Below are positions 16,878-26,211 of a DNA stretch of 64,000 nucleotides, one piece after another. The stretch spans positions 124,001 through 188,000 of the forward strand of contig NZ_WVHS01000004.1 of NCBI RefSeq assembly GCF_009834915.1, read 5' to 3'. How positions within the stretch are numbered: position 1 is the first letter of the stretch; the number at the start of each line of letters is the position of its first letter. A model generated the notes under the pieces. It saw only the letters and a list, made by a program, of their open reading frames with translations. It did not search any database and had not been told where the DNA came from. This stretch comes from Hufsiella ginkgonis (lineage in GTDB: Bacteria > Bacteroidota > Bacteroidia > Sphingobacteriales > Sphingobacteriaceae). Position numbers and translations under genes: made by a program.

Positions 16878-18074
16878 CTAGTGTATGCCCATAAAGATCC
16901 GGTTCCACCTGATCTTGCTAAAGAAAGATCCGCTTTCGTTCCAGCTCATCCATACGAACAAGGCCTTTCCAACCACGTGATCTTCGGGCACAAAACCCCA
17001 GAAACGGGAATCCAGGGAGTCGTCGCGGTTATCGCCCATCATCCAGTAATAATTCATCTTAAAGGTGTAGGACGTGGCCTTTACGCCGTTAATGTACACG
17101 TCCGTACCCCGCTCTTCCCACTTATTACCCTCGTAAACCTGTATGGCACGCTTATAAATCGGCAGGGTGGTACTGTCAAGTTTCACCGTCCAGCCCTTTT
17201 TAGGAATGATCAGCGGGCCGAAGTTATCCTCGTTCCAGTTATATTTCGCGTTATGCGGGAAAACCGCGCTTTCATATTGACCGGGTTGTTTGTTCTGCTT
17301 AGTCACCGACTTCACATTGCCCCAGGTTTTAATCAGTTCGCTTTGTTCCCGGGTGAGCTTCATACCATACTCGGTAGTTGATATTGCCGTGGCTACGATG
17401 CCCATTTCCTCCAGGGTAACCCGGTTAAAATCGGTACCATCTGTAGTAACCAGGTACTCGTTCTGGCTTGTTTTGGAATCTTCGAACGCCTGTCCGTTCA
17501 AATAGATCTGTGCATTAATGATCCTCAGGGTATCGCCAGCAATTCCCACACAGCGTTTGATGTAATTTTCCCGCTTATCAACCGGGCGCTCTACAAAGGT
17601 ATAACCGGGGTTGCCGCGGGTAACGGCCCTGCCCATCTGCCGCACCAACTGATAATAGCTGGCCGACTCCTGGGTTTCCACTACCACCGTATCGCCCTCC
17701 GGGTAGTTAAACACCACTACGTCTCCTCTTTTAATCTCGCTCAAGCCAGGCAGGCGGCGGTATTTCCACTGAATGCCGTCCCAATAGGCCTTGGTACCGG
17801 TTAAAGGCATAGTATGATGTGCGAAAGGAAACGCCACCGGTGTAATGGGCATACGTGCACCATAATTTACTTTGCTTACAAAAAGAAAATCGCCTATCAG
17901 TAACGATTTCTCCATGGAACCTGTAGGAATCGTATAGGCTTCGATGAACAGGCCCCGAATAAGCGTTGCCGCTACCACCGCGAAAACGATGGCGTCTACC
18001 CACTCTCTTGCTGCGCTTTTCTTTTTAGCGGGCTTCTTTTTATCTGAATTCTTTTTCCAGAATTTCCAACTCAT
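16878..18074 (-). CDS. lepB: Signal peptidase I
   Basis: Cleaves signal peptides of exported preproteins at the periplasmic face. A basic N-terminus (1-24) is followed by one membrane helix (about 26-43), the catalytic Ser53 in IPTGSMEKS, the general base Lys173 in YIKRCVGIAGD, and box E MGDNRDDSLDSRFWG near 360. At 398 residues it is longer than the enterobacterial enzyme through inserts of about 70 residues on either side of the lysine box, normal for Bacteroidota. It is the last gene of parA-parB-DUF5683-dapB-lepB. Confidence 0.96.
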   Translation of the reverse strand: MSWKFWKKNSDKKKPAKKKSAAREWVDAIVFAVVAATLIRGLFIEAYTIPTGSMEKSLLIGDFLFVSKVNYGARMPITPVAFPFAHHTMPLTGTKAYWDGIQWKYRRLPGLSEIKRGDVVVFNYPEGDTVVVETQESASYYQLVRQMGRAVTRGNPGYTFVERPVDKRENYIKRCVGIAGDTLRIINAQIYLNGQAFEDSKTSQNEYLVTTDGTDFNRVTLEEMGIVATAISTTEYGMKLTREQSELIKTWGNVKSVTKQNKQPGQYESAVFPHNAKYNWNEDNFGPLIIPKKGWTVKLDSTTLPIYKRAIQVYEGNKWEERGTDVYINGVKATSYTFKMNYYWMMGDNRDDSLDSRFWGFVPEDHVVGKALFVWMSWNESGSFFSKIRWNRIFMGIH

Positions 18075-18215
18075 GATCTTCTTTTATTTATTGCTTGCTC
18101 AGGTTAAAGGTTGAAAGTTAAAGGTTTGATGTCTAACCGCATAATCAAATCGCCATAATTCCCATTAATCGTTACGGGCCCGACGCTGAACTTCAAACCA
18201 ACAACCGTTAACTTA

Positions 18216-18959
18216 TTACACTTTAAAATCAAACATATCTTTTACGGAGTAAAAACCCTTTTTACCCGCGAGCCACTCGGCTGCAAGCACAGCGCCCAAC
18301 GCAAAACCGGCGCGGCTGTGTGCGGTGTGTTTAAGCTCGATATCGTCCACTTCCGAACTGTAAATAATGGTATGCGTTCCGGGTACATCCTCAAGGCGAT
18401 GCGACTCGATCAGCAACTGGTTTGGCGTGCTTACCATATCGCTCTGCGTACCCGCCACTTCGTTTATCCATTCGGTTTTACGTTCCAGTTCGTCAACGAT
18501 CCCTTCCGCCAGCGTAATCGCGGTCCCGCTCGGCGCATCCAGCTTTTGCGTATGGTGGATCTCTTCCACCTGCACATCATACTGGCCATACCTGTTCATC
18601 AGTTTTGCGAGTACTTTATTCACAAAAAAGAGAATATTTACGCCAACACTGAAGTTAGATGCGTAGAGTAACGCGCTGTTACTCCTCCCGCAATTGTTTT
18701 TTACCTCCTGCAAACGCCCATACCAGCCGGTGGTACCCACCACAACAGGCAAACCCGCATTAAAACAGGCGTCGATATTCGGCAGGACAGAATCGGGCGT
18801 ACTGAATTCGATCGCCACATCCGCCTTCGCGAGATTTTCGCGGGTAAGCTGGTCCTGGTTAAAAGCGTCGATCTTTAATATCACCTGGTGTCCACGGTCA
18901 ACGGCAAACTGCTCGATAATGCGGCCCATTTTTCCGTAGCCGAGGAGGACGATGTTCAT
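18216..18959 (-). CDS. dapB: 4-hydroxy-tetrahydrodipicolinate reductase
   Basis: Reduces 4-hydroxy-tetrahydrodipicolinate with NAD(P)H in lysine and diaminopimelate synthesis. The 247-residue protein has the Rossmann start VLLGYGKMGRIIE, the VVGTTGWYGRL and ASNFSVGVNI segments, and the substrate-binding EEIHHTQKLDAPSGTAIT motif with its catalytic His and Lys. Length is normal. The 140-base gap to lepB holds degenerate AACTTTAACC-like repeats and no gene. Confidence 0.96.
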   Translation of the reverse strand: MNIVLLGYGKMGRIIEQFAVDRGHQVILKIDAFNQDQLTRENLAKADVAIEFSTPDSVLPNIDACFNAGLPVVVGTTGWYGRLQEVKNNCGRSNSALLYASNFSVGVNILFFVNKVLAKLMNRYGQYDVQVEEIHHTQKLDAPSGTAITLAEGIVDELERKTEWINEVAGTQSDMVSTPNQLLIESHRLEDVPGTHTIIYSSEVDDIELKHTAHSRAGFALGAVLAAEWLAGKKGFYSVKDMFDFKV

Positions 18960-19093
18960 ATAGTTTTCAGTTTTCAGTGATCAGTTTGATTGCTGGTTTA
19001 GTATCAGGCCCGGGGTATAAAAGGGATAGGTACTGATCCCTGATAACCACTCACCATCCCGCTAAATTAGCGTTTTTCAACGATTGGGCAACG

Positions 19094-19801
19094 TCATTTA
19101 AAGGATAAGCTGAGCTTCATTGCCGGAGCGGGCGTATTTAACGAAAAGCCCTGGGTGGGCGGGCCATTTTGTATAACAGAAGGCGCGATCTTCATCGACA
19201 GGTTGTCGCCGATATCATAACGAAAGAGCTTGGCGTCAGTATAAGCTTCGATGGACTGTATCGTATGAAAGAACAGGAAGCCCAGGATACAAAGGTCGCG
19301 ATCGCGCCGAAAATTGTCTTTAACCGAGATCAGCGACGATCGCTGGGTAATTACGAACAGGTCGGGGTCCCGTTTCTGATCCGAGTTCGCCAGCCTGTAC
19401 TGGAGCTCGTGCAATGTTTTGCGATACCAGTACTGGTCGTAATTATAGATTAGTCCAAGGGCCACGTACCCGCCATAAATTGCGGGGATCTTGATATACC
19501 TGAACGGCTGTTTTTTTCCTTTGCGGATCTGGATGTTATAAAGCTGCCCCCAGCCAGGAATCATCAGCGACCTTTTCAAAGCGGTAGAAGGCATTTTTTC
19601 TATGGCAAGCCGGGCGGAATCTTTCACGACCCCGGACGATTTCTTTGCCGTCGCCTTTCTACTCGCCGCCGAGCTGTCGGGGATATTAGGTTTGGTTCCG
19701 GGATTGCGCATCGACGAATCTCCCTTCACCATAGTTGGGTTTGTTTGTGAATATCCGTGCGAGGCAAACAGCAGGATCGCTATGAAAAAAAAAATGCGCA
19801 T
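19094..19801 (-). CDS. DUF5683 domain protein
   Basis: A 235-residue exported protein: signal peptide (1-18), a low-complexity linker rich in Ser, Lys and Pro (about 20-75), then the conserved block RSLMIPGWGQLYN near residue 79, a membrane-like helix around 108-120, and IQSIEAYTDAKLFRYDIGDNLSMKIAP near the end. This is the DUF5683 pattern found in Bacteroidota between parB and dapB. Its start overlaps the last base of parB, which shows cotranscription. Function is unknown; envelope location is likely. Confidence 0.85.
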   Translation of the reverse strand: MRIFFFIAILLFASHGYSQTNPTMVKGDSSMRNPGTKPNIPDSSAASRKATAKKSSGVVKDSARLAIEKMPSTALKRSLMIPGWGQLYNIQIRKGKKQPFRYIKIPAIYGGYVALGLIYNYDQYWYRKTLHELQYRLANSDQKRDPDLFVITQRSSLISVKDNFRRDRDLCILGFLFFHTIQSIEAYTDAKLFRYDIGDNLSMKIAPSVIQNGPPTQGFSLNTPAPAMKLSLSFK

Positions 19802-20703
19802 TACCAGTCCAGCAATTCAAGGATGCGGTTCAGGTCGTCGTCGGAAACGAAAGGAATCTCAATCGCTCCTTTCCCCTGGCTTTGCATCTTCAGCTTTACC
19901 CTTGTGGCAAATTTAGAGGCAAGGTCATCCTGAACCTTTTGGTACTGAAACGTCATCGCGGGCGTTTTCTTACTTTCGGATGGTACTTTTCCGGATTGCT
20001 GGAGCGCGCGCACCAGTTCTTCCGCTTTGCGGACGGAAAGGTTCCTGGACAGGATCTCGCGGTGTACATACAACTGTTTGTCTGATCCCTCGAGACCGAG
20101 CAGTGCCTTGGCGTGCCCCATGGAGATATTATTATCGCGTACAGAAACCTGTATCGCAGGCGGCAGCTTAAGTAACCTGAGATAATTGGTTACGGTTGAG
20201 CGGTTTTTGCTTACGCGATCCCCGAGCTCCTCCTGTTTCAGCTTACACTCGTCAATCATTCGCTGAAAGCTGAGCGCCACTTCGATGGCGTTAAGGTTTT
20301 CGCGCTGGATGTTTTCGATAAGCGCCATTTCCAGCATCTGCTGGTCATTGGCCGTACGGATATAGGCCGGCACCTCGGTGAGCCCTGCCATCCTGGAGGC
20401 ACGGAACCTTCTTTCGCCGGAAATGATCTGGAAAGCCGAGGGGCCGGTTTTACGCACGGTGATCGGCTGGATCAGTCCCTGCAGTTTTATCGAGTCAGAA
20501 AGTTCCTGCAGTGCCAGTTGGTCAAATGCGGTACGCGGCTGGAACGGGTTTACCTCCACCTGGCTTACCAGCACATGGCTGATGGAGCCGGGCGCTGGGC
20601 CTTCGTTCGCTGCGAGGGCTCCCGGACGGGTATTTTGCTTGTCGGTATCATCGAGCAACGCTCCTAATCCCCTGCCTAACCCTGTTTTCTTCTGATACGT
20701 CAT
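19801..20703 (-). CDS. parB: Chromosome partitioning protein ParB
   Basis: Binds parS sites near the origin, spreads as a CTP-dependent clamp and works with ParA in segregation. The 300-residue protein has the N-terminal ParB/Srx domain (about 40-130) with the CTP-binding GERRFRAS motif, the helix-turn-helix region (LGDRVSKNRSTVTNYLRLLKLP) and a C-terminal dimerisation tail. It lies 3 bases after parA. I looked for a parS-like GTTTCACGTGAAAC palindrome in the visible neighbourhood and did not find one. Confidence 0.97.
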   Translation of the reverse strand: MTYQKKTGLGRGLGALLDDTDKQNTRPGALAANEGPAPGSISHVLVSQVEVNPFQPRTAFDQLALQELSDSIKLQGLIQPITVRKTGPSAFQIISGERRFRASRMAGLTEVPAYIRTANDQQMLEMALIENIQRENLNAIEVALSFQRMIDECKLKQEELGDRVSKNRSTVTNYLRLLKLPPAIQVSVRDNNISMGHAKALLGLEGSDKQLYVHREILSRNLSVRKAEELVRALQQSGKVPSESKKTPAMTFQYQKVQDDLASKFATRVKLKMQSQGKGAIEIPFVSDDDLNRILELLDW

Positions 20704-20706
20704 TTA

Positions 20707-21510
20707 TTAAACGGTAGCTTGAGTTACGGCCTCTTCTTCCCTGGTCATTCCGTTGTTACGGATGATCTCCCTCGCGAGGTTCAGGTAATTGATGGCTCCT
20801 TTGCAATTGGCGTCGTGCATGATCACGGAAACGCCGTAACTCGGCGCTTCGCTCAGGCGGGTGTTTCGCTGGATGATGGTATCGAATACCAGGTCCTGGA
20901 AATGAGTTTTCACCTCTTCCACTACCTGGTTGGAAAGGCGCAAACGCACATCGTACATAGTAAGCAGGATGCCCTCGATCTCCAGTTCAGGATTAAGGCG
21001 GTTTTGCACGATCTTGATGGTATTGAGCAGCTTGCCCAATCCTTCTAAAGCGAAGTACTCACACTGTACCGGGATGATCACCGAATTAGCGGACGTAAGC
21101 GCGTTGATGGTAATAAGGCCCAGCGACGGGGAGCAATCGATAATGATAAAGTCATAATCGTCACGTACCTTGTCAAGCACCGCCTTCATTTTATATTCCC
21201 TGGTGTCCAGGTTGATCATTTCGATCTCCGCGCCCACCAGGTCGATGTGTGCAGGCAACAGGTCGAGGTTCGGAGTATCTGTTTTTTGAATCGCTTCGCG
21301 CGGGTCGATCCCGTTGATGATACATTCATAGATACTTGCCTGTATGTTCCGCGGATCGAAGCCAATACCGGAGGTCGAATTAGCCTGCGGATCCGCGTCG
21401 ACCAGCAAAGTTCTGAATTCAAGTACGGCGAGACTGGCGGCAAGATTAATTGACGACGTCGTTTTACCAACACCACCCTTCTGATTAGCTATTGCGATGA
21501 TCTTACTCAT
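20707..21510 (-). CDS. parA: Chromosome partitioning ATPase ParA/Soj
   Basis: A 267-residue deviant Walker ATPase: AIANQKGGVGKTTSSINL at residues 5-22 with the signature lysine, DADPQANST (Walker A prime) and IIDCSPSLGLIT (Walker B). It moves the ParB-parS complex on the nucleoid. It is the first gene of the block that continues with parB, DUF5683, dapB and lepB. The region upstream is AT-rich and has a near-consensus CACGTTTG (21527-21534) leftward that may be its -7 box. Confidence 0.97.
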   Translation of the reverse strand: MSKIIAIANQKGGVGKTTSSINLAASLAVLEFRTLLVDADPQANSTSGIGFDPRNIQASIYECIINGIDPREAIQKTDTPNLDLLPAHIDLVGAEIEMINLDTREYKMKAVLDKVRDDYDFIIIDCSPSLGLITINALTSANSVIIPVQCEYFALEGLGKLLNTIKIVQNRLNPELEIEGILLTMYDVRLRLSNQVVEEVKTHFQDLVFDTIIQRNTRLSEAPSYGVSVIMHDANCKGAINYLNLAREIIRNNGMTREEEAVTQATV

Positions 21511-21682
21511 TCTTTGGATATAATTACAAACGTGTGATATAAAAGCGCAAAACAGGCACTTCCGGGCAAAAGAAAGCCGCTACTTTTACAGCGTTCAAGG
21601 CGCTTTTTACCAATCGCTAAGATACGAACTTTAAACAATTAACCGGGGGGGCTGTTAGCTCGTTTTACACATATTATCCACA

Positions 21683-22204
21683 ATGATCACATTATTGGCT
21701 GCTACCAATAGAGAAGAAAGCTTTACGCTTAAGCTCACCCGATACTACCAAAAGAGGCTGGCGGAGCTGGGTATAGAAACGAACGTGCTCTCGCTTACTT
21801 CACTTCCCCATAACCTGATCAGCAGCGATTTATATGGCAAAAGAAGCGCGGAATTTCAGCCGGTCCAGGACCAGGTAACCGCTACCACCAAGTTCCTGTT
21901 CGTGATACCGGAATATAACGGAAGCTTCCCCGGCATATTAAAAACCTTCATAGACGCCTGTAAGTTTCCCGAAAGTTTTTACGGGAAAAAGGCCGCACTT
22001 ACCGGCATTTCCTCGGGGAAATATGGCAATATCAGGGGGATCGATCACTTCACAGGAGTTTGTCATTACGTAGGCATGCATGTGATGCCGCTTCGCATTC
22101 ACATACCTGCCATACATAAAGAACTGGATGAACACGGCAACCTCTTTATGGAAGATACTCTCCGGTTCACTAACCAGCAGATCAACCAGTTTATTACTTT
22201 TTAA
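21683..22204 (+). CDS. NADPH-dependent FMN reductase family protein
   Basis: A 173-residue flavodoxin-like protein. ATNREESFTLKLTRYYQK carries the phosphate-binding loop and VIPEYNGSFPGILKTFID is the second flavin contact; both fit the NADPH-dependent FMN reductase / azoreductase family. Probably a cytoplasmic quinone or azo reductase; substrate is unknown. It starts downstream of the divergent parA gene, and its TAA overlaps the stop of the convergent gene: the four bases TTAA at 22201-22204 supply both stop codons. Confidence 0.88.
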   Translation: MITLLAATNREESFTLKLTRYYQKRLAELGIETNVLSLTSLPHNLISSDLYGKRSAEFQPVQDQVTATTKFLFVIPEYNGSFPGILKTFIDACKFPESFYGKKAALTGISSGKYGNIRGIDHFTGVCHYVGMHVMPLRIHIPAIHKELDEHGNLFMEDTLRFTNQQINQFITF

Positions 22205-23127
22205 ACTTCAAACTTGAGCCAGCCTGCGCCCTCGTACCCAAAAATGAATTGTTTCGGGTTAATGATCTCGGCCAGGATCTCGATGGTATCCACGATCCGT
22301 GGTCCCGAGCGGTTGAAATAATGATTCCCGTCCGCAATGTAAAAGCGATTGTTTTTAATCGCCTTCAGCGCGTTCCAACCGGGGAGCTCCAGCAGCAGGC
22401 TGATCTCTGACATCGTCCGTTCGATGGAGAACCCGCAAGGCGATACCACGATGATATCGGGATCCGCGGCGCGCAGCGATTCATAATCGATAAACGGCGA
22501 GTGCCTGCCCTTCTCCGCCATGATGGGCACGCCACCTGCGATCTCCACCAATTCCGGGGTCCAGTTGCCGGCGACCATTAGGGGCGACAACCATTCCACC
22601 ACGAACACGTCAGGTCTCTCTGTAATGAACTTCAATTTATGACGGATAAGATCGATCCGCTCTTCTAATGATTCGATCACTTCTTCGCCCTTTTCCGGCA
22701 CGTTGAGCTGACGGGCAATATTCCTGATGTCGGCAAATATATCGCCAAGCAAATTGGGGGAAAGCGAAATGATCTCCGCGTTTTTATCCAGCAGGGAACC
22801 AAGCGCATCTTCCACATCCTTAAGGCTTACGGCACATACTTCGCATTGCGTTTGGGTGATGATCACATCAGGCGATAGTTGCCTGATCATCTCTTTATCC
22901 ACGGTATAGATCGATAACGCTTCTGTTAGGATCTCTTTTACTTTGCGGTCAATCTCCGTGCTGCTGAGATCCGGTGCAAATTTAACGGAAGAGCAGGCGG
23001 GCAATACAAGCGCTTCGGACGGGAAATCGCATTCATGGGACCGTCCTACCAGGGCGTCTCCTTTACCCAGTGCATAAACGATCTCGGTGCCTGCGGCAAG
23101 GAGCGAAACGATCTTCTTTTCTGGCAT
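22201..23127 (-). CDS. Cobalamin-binding protein, BtuF-like, without signal peptide
   Basis: A 308-residue type III substrate-binding fold: KIVSLLAAGTEIVYALG at the start, VGRSHECDFP near residue 28 and PDVIITQTQCEVCAVS near 105, all typical of BtuF/cobalamin-binding proteins. The mature-type sequence begins at residue 4 with no signal peptide or lipobox, so the protein would remain cytoplasmic. No ABC transporter genes are adjacent. This signal-less branch is common in Bacteroidota but its role is unclear. It lies 10 bases after the aldehyde dehydrogenase stop region and may be cotranscribed with it. Confidence 0.82.
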   Translation of the reverse strand: MPEKKIVSLLAAGTEIVYALGKGDALVGRSHECDFPSEALVLPACSSVKFAPDLSSTEIDRKVKEILTEALSIYTVDKEMIRQLSPDVIITQTQCEVCAVSLKDVEDALGSLLDKNAEIISLSPNLLGDIFADIRNIARQLNVPEKGEEVIESLEERIDLIRHKLKFITERPDVFVVEWLSPLMVAGNWTPELVEIAGGVPIMAEKGRHSPFIDYESLRAADPDIIVVSPCGFSIERTMSEISLLLELPGWNALKAIKNNRFYIADGNHYFNRSGPRIVDTIEILAEIINPKQFIFGYEGAGWLKFEV

Positions 23128-23137
23128 TCGGAAGTAA

Positions 23138-24625
23138 TTAAGATTTGACCGGTTCTAAGGTAGTTTCATTGTTGATCACCCGCCAGAGATCCAGCGGATT
23201 CTCGTTCTTTAATTCATCAGGCAAAAACTCGTCGGGCCAGTTCTGGAAGCAAAGCGGACGGGAGAACCGCCTGATGCCATCCGCGCCGACCGAAGTGAAG
23301 CGGCTATCAGTAGAAGCAGGGAAAGGGCCGCCATGATGCATGGCCAGGCTTACGTCTACGCCGGTTGGAAAGTTATTCACAATGATACGTCCGCAAAAGT
23401 CCTGCACATGGTGGATAAGCTCTTCGTTAGAGGCGAGGTCGCCGGCGGTAGCCAGCAAGGTCGCCGTTAACTGGCCTTGCAGCGCGCCGGCTATCTCCAG
23501 CATTTCCGCCGCACCGGCGCATTTAACCACCAGGGAGAAAGGCCCGAACACTTCTTCGTGAAGGACGGGGTTCGATAGGAATGTGGCGGCATCGGTAACG
23601 GCAACCGTTGCAAGCCCCTGTCCCTCTGCCGGCGTAATGTCAGAGATCCCGGGCGCCGCAACACCGGGTTGCTGTAATGCCTGCGATCTTCGTGCATGAT
23701 AGTTGCTGGCAATACCCGCGTGAAGCATGTTGGCGGGAGCCACGGCCTTTACCTGCTGCGTTAACGCAGCGATGAACTGGTCGAGATCCGGTCCCTCAAT
23801 GCCGATAGCCAGTCCGGGATTCGTGCAAAATTGCCCCACACCCAATGTTACCGATGCGGCAAATTGCTGGGCAAGTGCTGCAGGATCGGCACCCAGCTTT
23901 CCCGGGAGGATAAATACAGGGTTCACGCTACCCATTTCCGCGAATACAGGAATAGGGTCCTTTCGCCGGTTGGCGAGGTCGAAAAGCGCTTTGCCGCCGG
24001 TGAAGGACCCGGTAAAAGCCACCGCTTTAATAACAGGATGCGATACCAGGGCCTGGGCGACTTCGATGCCCGGATCCCATATCTGTGCAAAAGTCCCTTC
24101 CGGGAAACGGCATTTTTCTACCGCACGGAGAATAGCCTGTTCCATGAGCGCGGCCGTTTTAGGATGCGCGGGATGAGCTTTAACGATCACCGGGCAACCC
24201 GCCGCAACGGCGCACGCCGTATCGCCGCCGGCCGTGGAAAATGCGAAAGGAAAATTACTCGCGCCGAACACCGCTACCGGCCCGATAGGCACCTGCATTT
24301 TGCGGAGATCTGGTTTGGGAGGCGTGCGCGAGGGATTGGCGGTATCGATCCGCAAATCGAGACAGGTGCCCAGTTCTGCGGCATTGGCATAACTCTGCCA
24401 CTGAAAGATGGTACGCGCGCGCTCGCCAGTCAGCCTCGCCTCCGGTAAGTGCGACTCTGCCATAGCGGTGTGGATCAATTTATCACCGAGCAGCTCTATC
24501 TCTTTGCCGATAGTTCGCATAAAGGAGCCACGTTGCCGTGCCGACATTTTCTTTAACTCCGTAGCGGCGGTTTTTGCTTTATGGAGGATCACTTCGAGTG
24601 CTTCCGCTGATGTTTCCTGGTGCAT
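23138..24625 (-). CDS. Aldehyde dehydrogenase (NADP+), 2,5-dioxovalerate dehydrogenase type
   Basis: A 495-residue member of the aldehyde dehydrogenase superfamily nearest to alpha-ketoglutarate semialdehyde dehydrogenases, which end the oxidative pentose, glucarate and hydroxyproline routes. PVAVFGASNFPFAFSTAGGD binds the cofactor, AFTGS follows, the general base lies in FAEMGSVNP and the nucleophile in GQFCTNPG. I use the ATG at 24625, not the TTG at 24703, because a perfect -7 box lies between them. Given the arabinose locus nearby the family is suggestive, but the isomerase route there does not need it. Confidence 0.88.
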   Translation of the reverse strand: MHQETSAEALEVILHKAKTAATELKKMSARQRGSFMRTIGKEIELLGDKLIHTAMAESHLPEARLTGERARTIFQWQSYANAAELGTCLDLRIDTANPSRTPPKPDLRKMQVPIGPVAVFGASNFPFAFSTAGGDTACAVAAGCPVIVKAHPAHPKTAALMEQAILRAVEKCRFPEGTFAQIWDPGIEVAQALVSHPVIKAVAFTGSFTGGKALFDLANRRKDPIPVFAEMGSVNPVFILPGKLGADPAALAQQFAASVTLGVGQFCTNPGLAIGIEGPDLDQFIAALTQQVKAVAPANMLHAGIASNYHARRSQALQQPGVAAPGISDITPAEGQGLATVAVTDAATFLSNPVLHEEVFGPFSLVVKCAGAAEMLEIAGALQGQLTATLLATAGDLASNEELIHHVQDFCGRIIVNNFPTGVDVSLAMHHGGPFPASTDSRFTSVGADGIRRFSRPLCFQNWPDEFLPDELKNENPLDLWRVINNETTLEPVKS

Positions 24626-24646
24626 GTTAAATTTCAAATAATTGGT

Positions 24647-24695
24647 CAAAGATAAAGCTTTGATACCTGACCACTCATAACTATCCTTACTTTTG
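24647..24695. promoter_or_regulatory. Divergent promoter boxes between the aldehyde dehydrogenase and dgt
   Basis: TATCTTTG leftward (24647-24654) and TACTTTTG rightward (24688-24695) are both perfect TAnnTTTG boxes, 22 and 25 bases from the respective ATG codons. Neither has a good TTTG at 20 bp. Confidence 0.5.
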
Positions 24696-24719
24696 GCCTT
24701 CAATTAAATCAGGTCCATT

Positions 24720-26063
24720 ATGAAGTGGGAAATGCTGCTGTCTGCAAAGCGATGGGGAAGCGAGGAAAAATACCAGGGAAACACAACCGACGCCCGGTCT
24801 GAATTTCAGCGCGATTATGACCGGCTGATCTTCTCCTCCCCTTTCCGGAGATTACAGAACAAAACGCAGGTTTTTCCGTTACCCGGCAGCATATTCGTAC
24901 ACAACCGGCTAACACACAGCCTGGAAGTAGCCAGCGTCGGCCGGTCATTGGGCCGCATCTTTTACAATAAGCTGCGCGAAAATAATCCATCGTTAGACCG
25001 GCGCCTCCCGCTGATCAGCGAGATCGGGAATATCGTAGCTGCCGGCTGCCTGGCGCATGATCTTGGGAACCCGGCCTTCGGTCATTCAGGCGAAGCGGCG
25101 ATCTCTTATTACTTCAATAAATCAGAAGGGAAGGTCTACCGTGACCAGGTAACCGGGGCACAGTGGTCTGACCTGACGCATTTCGAAGGGAATGCCAATG
25201 CTTTCCGGATCCTAACACATCCCTATGCGGGAAAAGGATATGGCAGCTTTGCGTTAACTTATTCCACACTTGCGTCGATCGCGAAATACCCGTGTGCATC
25301 GCAGGCTGGTCATGACAAAAAGTTACTTCACCGGAAAAAGTACGGGTTCTTCCAGTCGGAACAGGCCGGGTTTGAACGTGTCGCTACAGAGTTAGGTATG
25401 AAAAAAGTGACAGACGACCCGCTCAGTTATAAACGCCATCCACTGGTTTACCTGGTAGAGGCGGCGGATGATATCTGTTACAACATCATCGACCTCGAGG
25501 ACGCTCACCGGCTCAAGATCCTCTCTTACCAGGAAGTAGAAGAGCTGCTGCTCCCGCTTTGCGGCGATGCTAAGATTAAATCGCGGCTGGCGGATATCGA
25601 CGACGATGACGCACGCATCAGCCTCCTTCGTGCACGATCGATCAACACGCTGATTCAGCTATGCTCGGTGCTGTTTTTTAACGAACAGGAAGCCATCCTT
25701 GCCGGCGAAATGAACCGCAGCCTGATCGATGGCATCGACGAACCTTACCAGGCAGCGATGAAAAAGATCGCGGAGGTTTCCGTGAAGAAAATTTATAACT
25801 ATTCATCGGTGGTACAGATCGAAATTGCAGGTTATAAAGTAATGGGCGGAATATTGGAAGAGTTCGTTCCGGCCTACCTCAACAATGAATCGAAATACCA
25901 CGAAAAGCTCATTGCACTGATTCCTAAACAGTTCCTCACTAAAAACACCGATACTTATTCAAAGATCCAATCGGTATTGGATTTCGTATCGGGAATGACA
26001 GACTTGTACGCGGTGGAACTTTTCAGGAAGATCAAAGGGATCTCATTCCCTTCGATCGGGTAG
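24720..26063 (+). CDS. dgt: Deoxyguanosinetriphosphate triphosphohydrolase family protein
   Basis: Hydrolyses dGTP or other dNTPs to the deoxynucleoside and triphosphate. The 447-residue protein has the N-terminal RRLQNKTQVFPLP and NRLTHSLEVASVGRS segments and the HD motif AAGCLAHDLGNPAFGHSGE near residue 110, then VEAADDICYNIIDLEDAH near 240, all family hallmarks. Length fits the long bacterial dNTPase type. It is a single rightward gene, followed by 148 bases of AT-rich intergenic sequence before the convergent GH88 gene. Confidence 0.95.
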   Translation: MKWEMLLSAKRWGSEEKYQGNTTDARSEFQRDYDRLIFSSPFRRLQNKTQVFPLPGSIFVHNRLTHSLEVASVGRSLGRIFYNKLRENNPSLDRRLPLISEIGNIVAAGCLAHDLGNPAFGHSGEAAISYYFNKSEGKVYRDQVTGAQWSDLTHFEGNANAFRILTHPYAGKGYGSFALTYSTLASIAKYPCASQAGHDKKLLHRKKYGFFQSEQAGFERVATELGMKKVTDDPLSYKRHPLVYLVEAADDICYNIIDLEDAHRLKILSYQEVEELLLPLCGDAKIKSRLADIDDDDARISLLRARSINTLIQLCSVLFFNEQEAILAGEMNRSLIDGIDEPYQAAMKKIAEVSVKKIYNYSSVVQIEIAGYKVMGGILEEFVPAYLNNESKYHEKLIALIPKQFLTKNTDTYSKIQSVLDFVSGMTDLYAVELFRKIKGISFPSIG

Positions 26064-26211
26064 CGGACCTCTTTTTGGTATAGATCAACATCAAATTACC
26101 TATCTACCAGGCATACTACTTTACAGGTTGAATGCTGATAGTAAACAGCCAATATACTCCCCAAAAATTCAGCTTGATCTGGAAACGCTATGAAATGAAT
26201 AAATTAATGGC

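Noticed and set aside
20707-21682. Search for a parS site near parA and parB
   Set aside because: No GTTTCACGTGAAAC-like palindrome was seen in the intergenic region or nearby; none reported.
23138-24625. Aldehyde dehydrogenase as part of an oxidative arabinose pathway
   Set aside because: No arabinose dehydrogenase, lactonase or dehydratase is in the window, while the isomerase route araBDA is complete.
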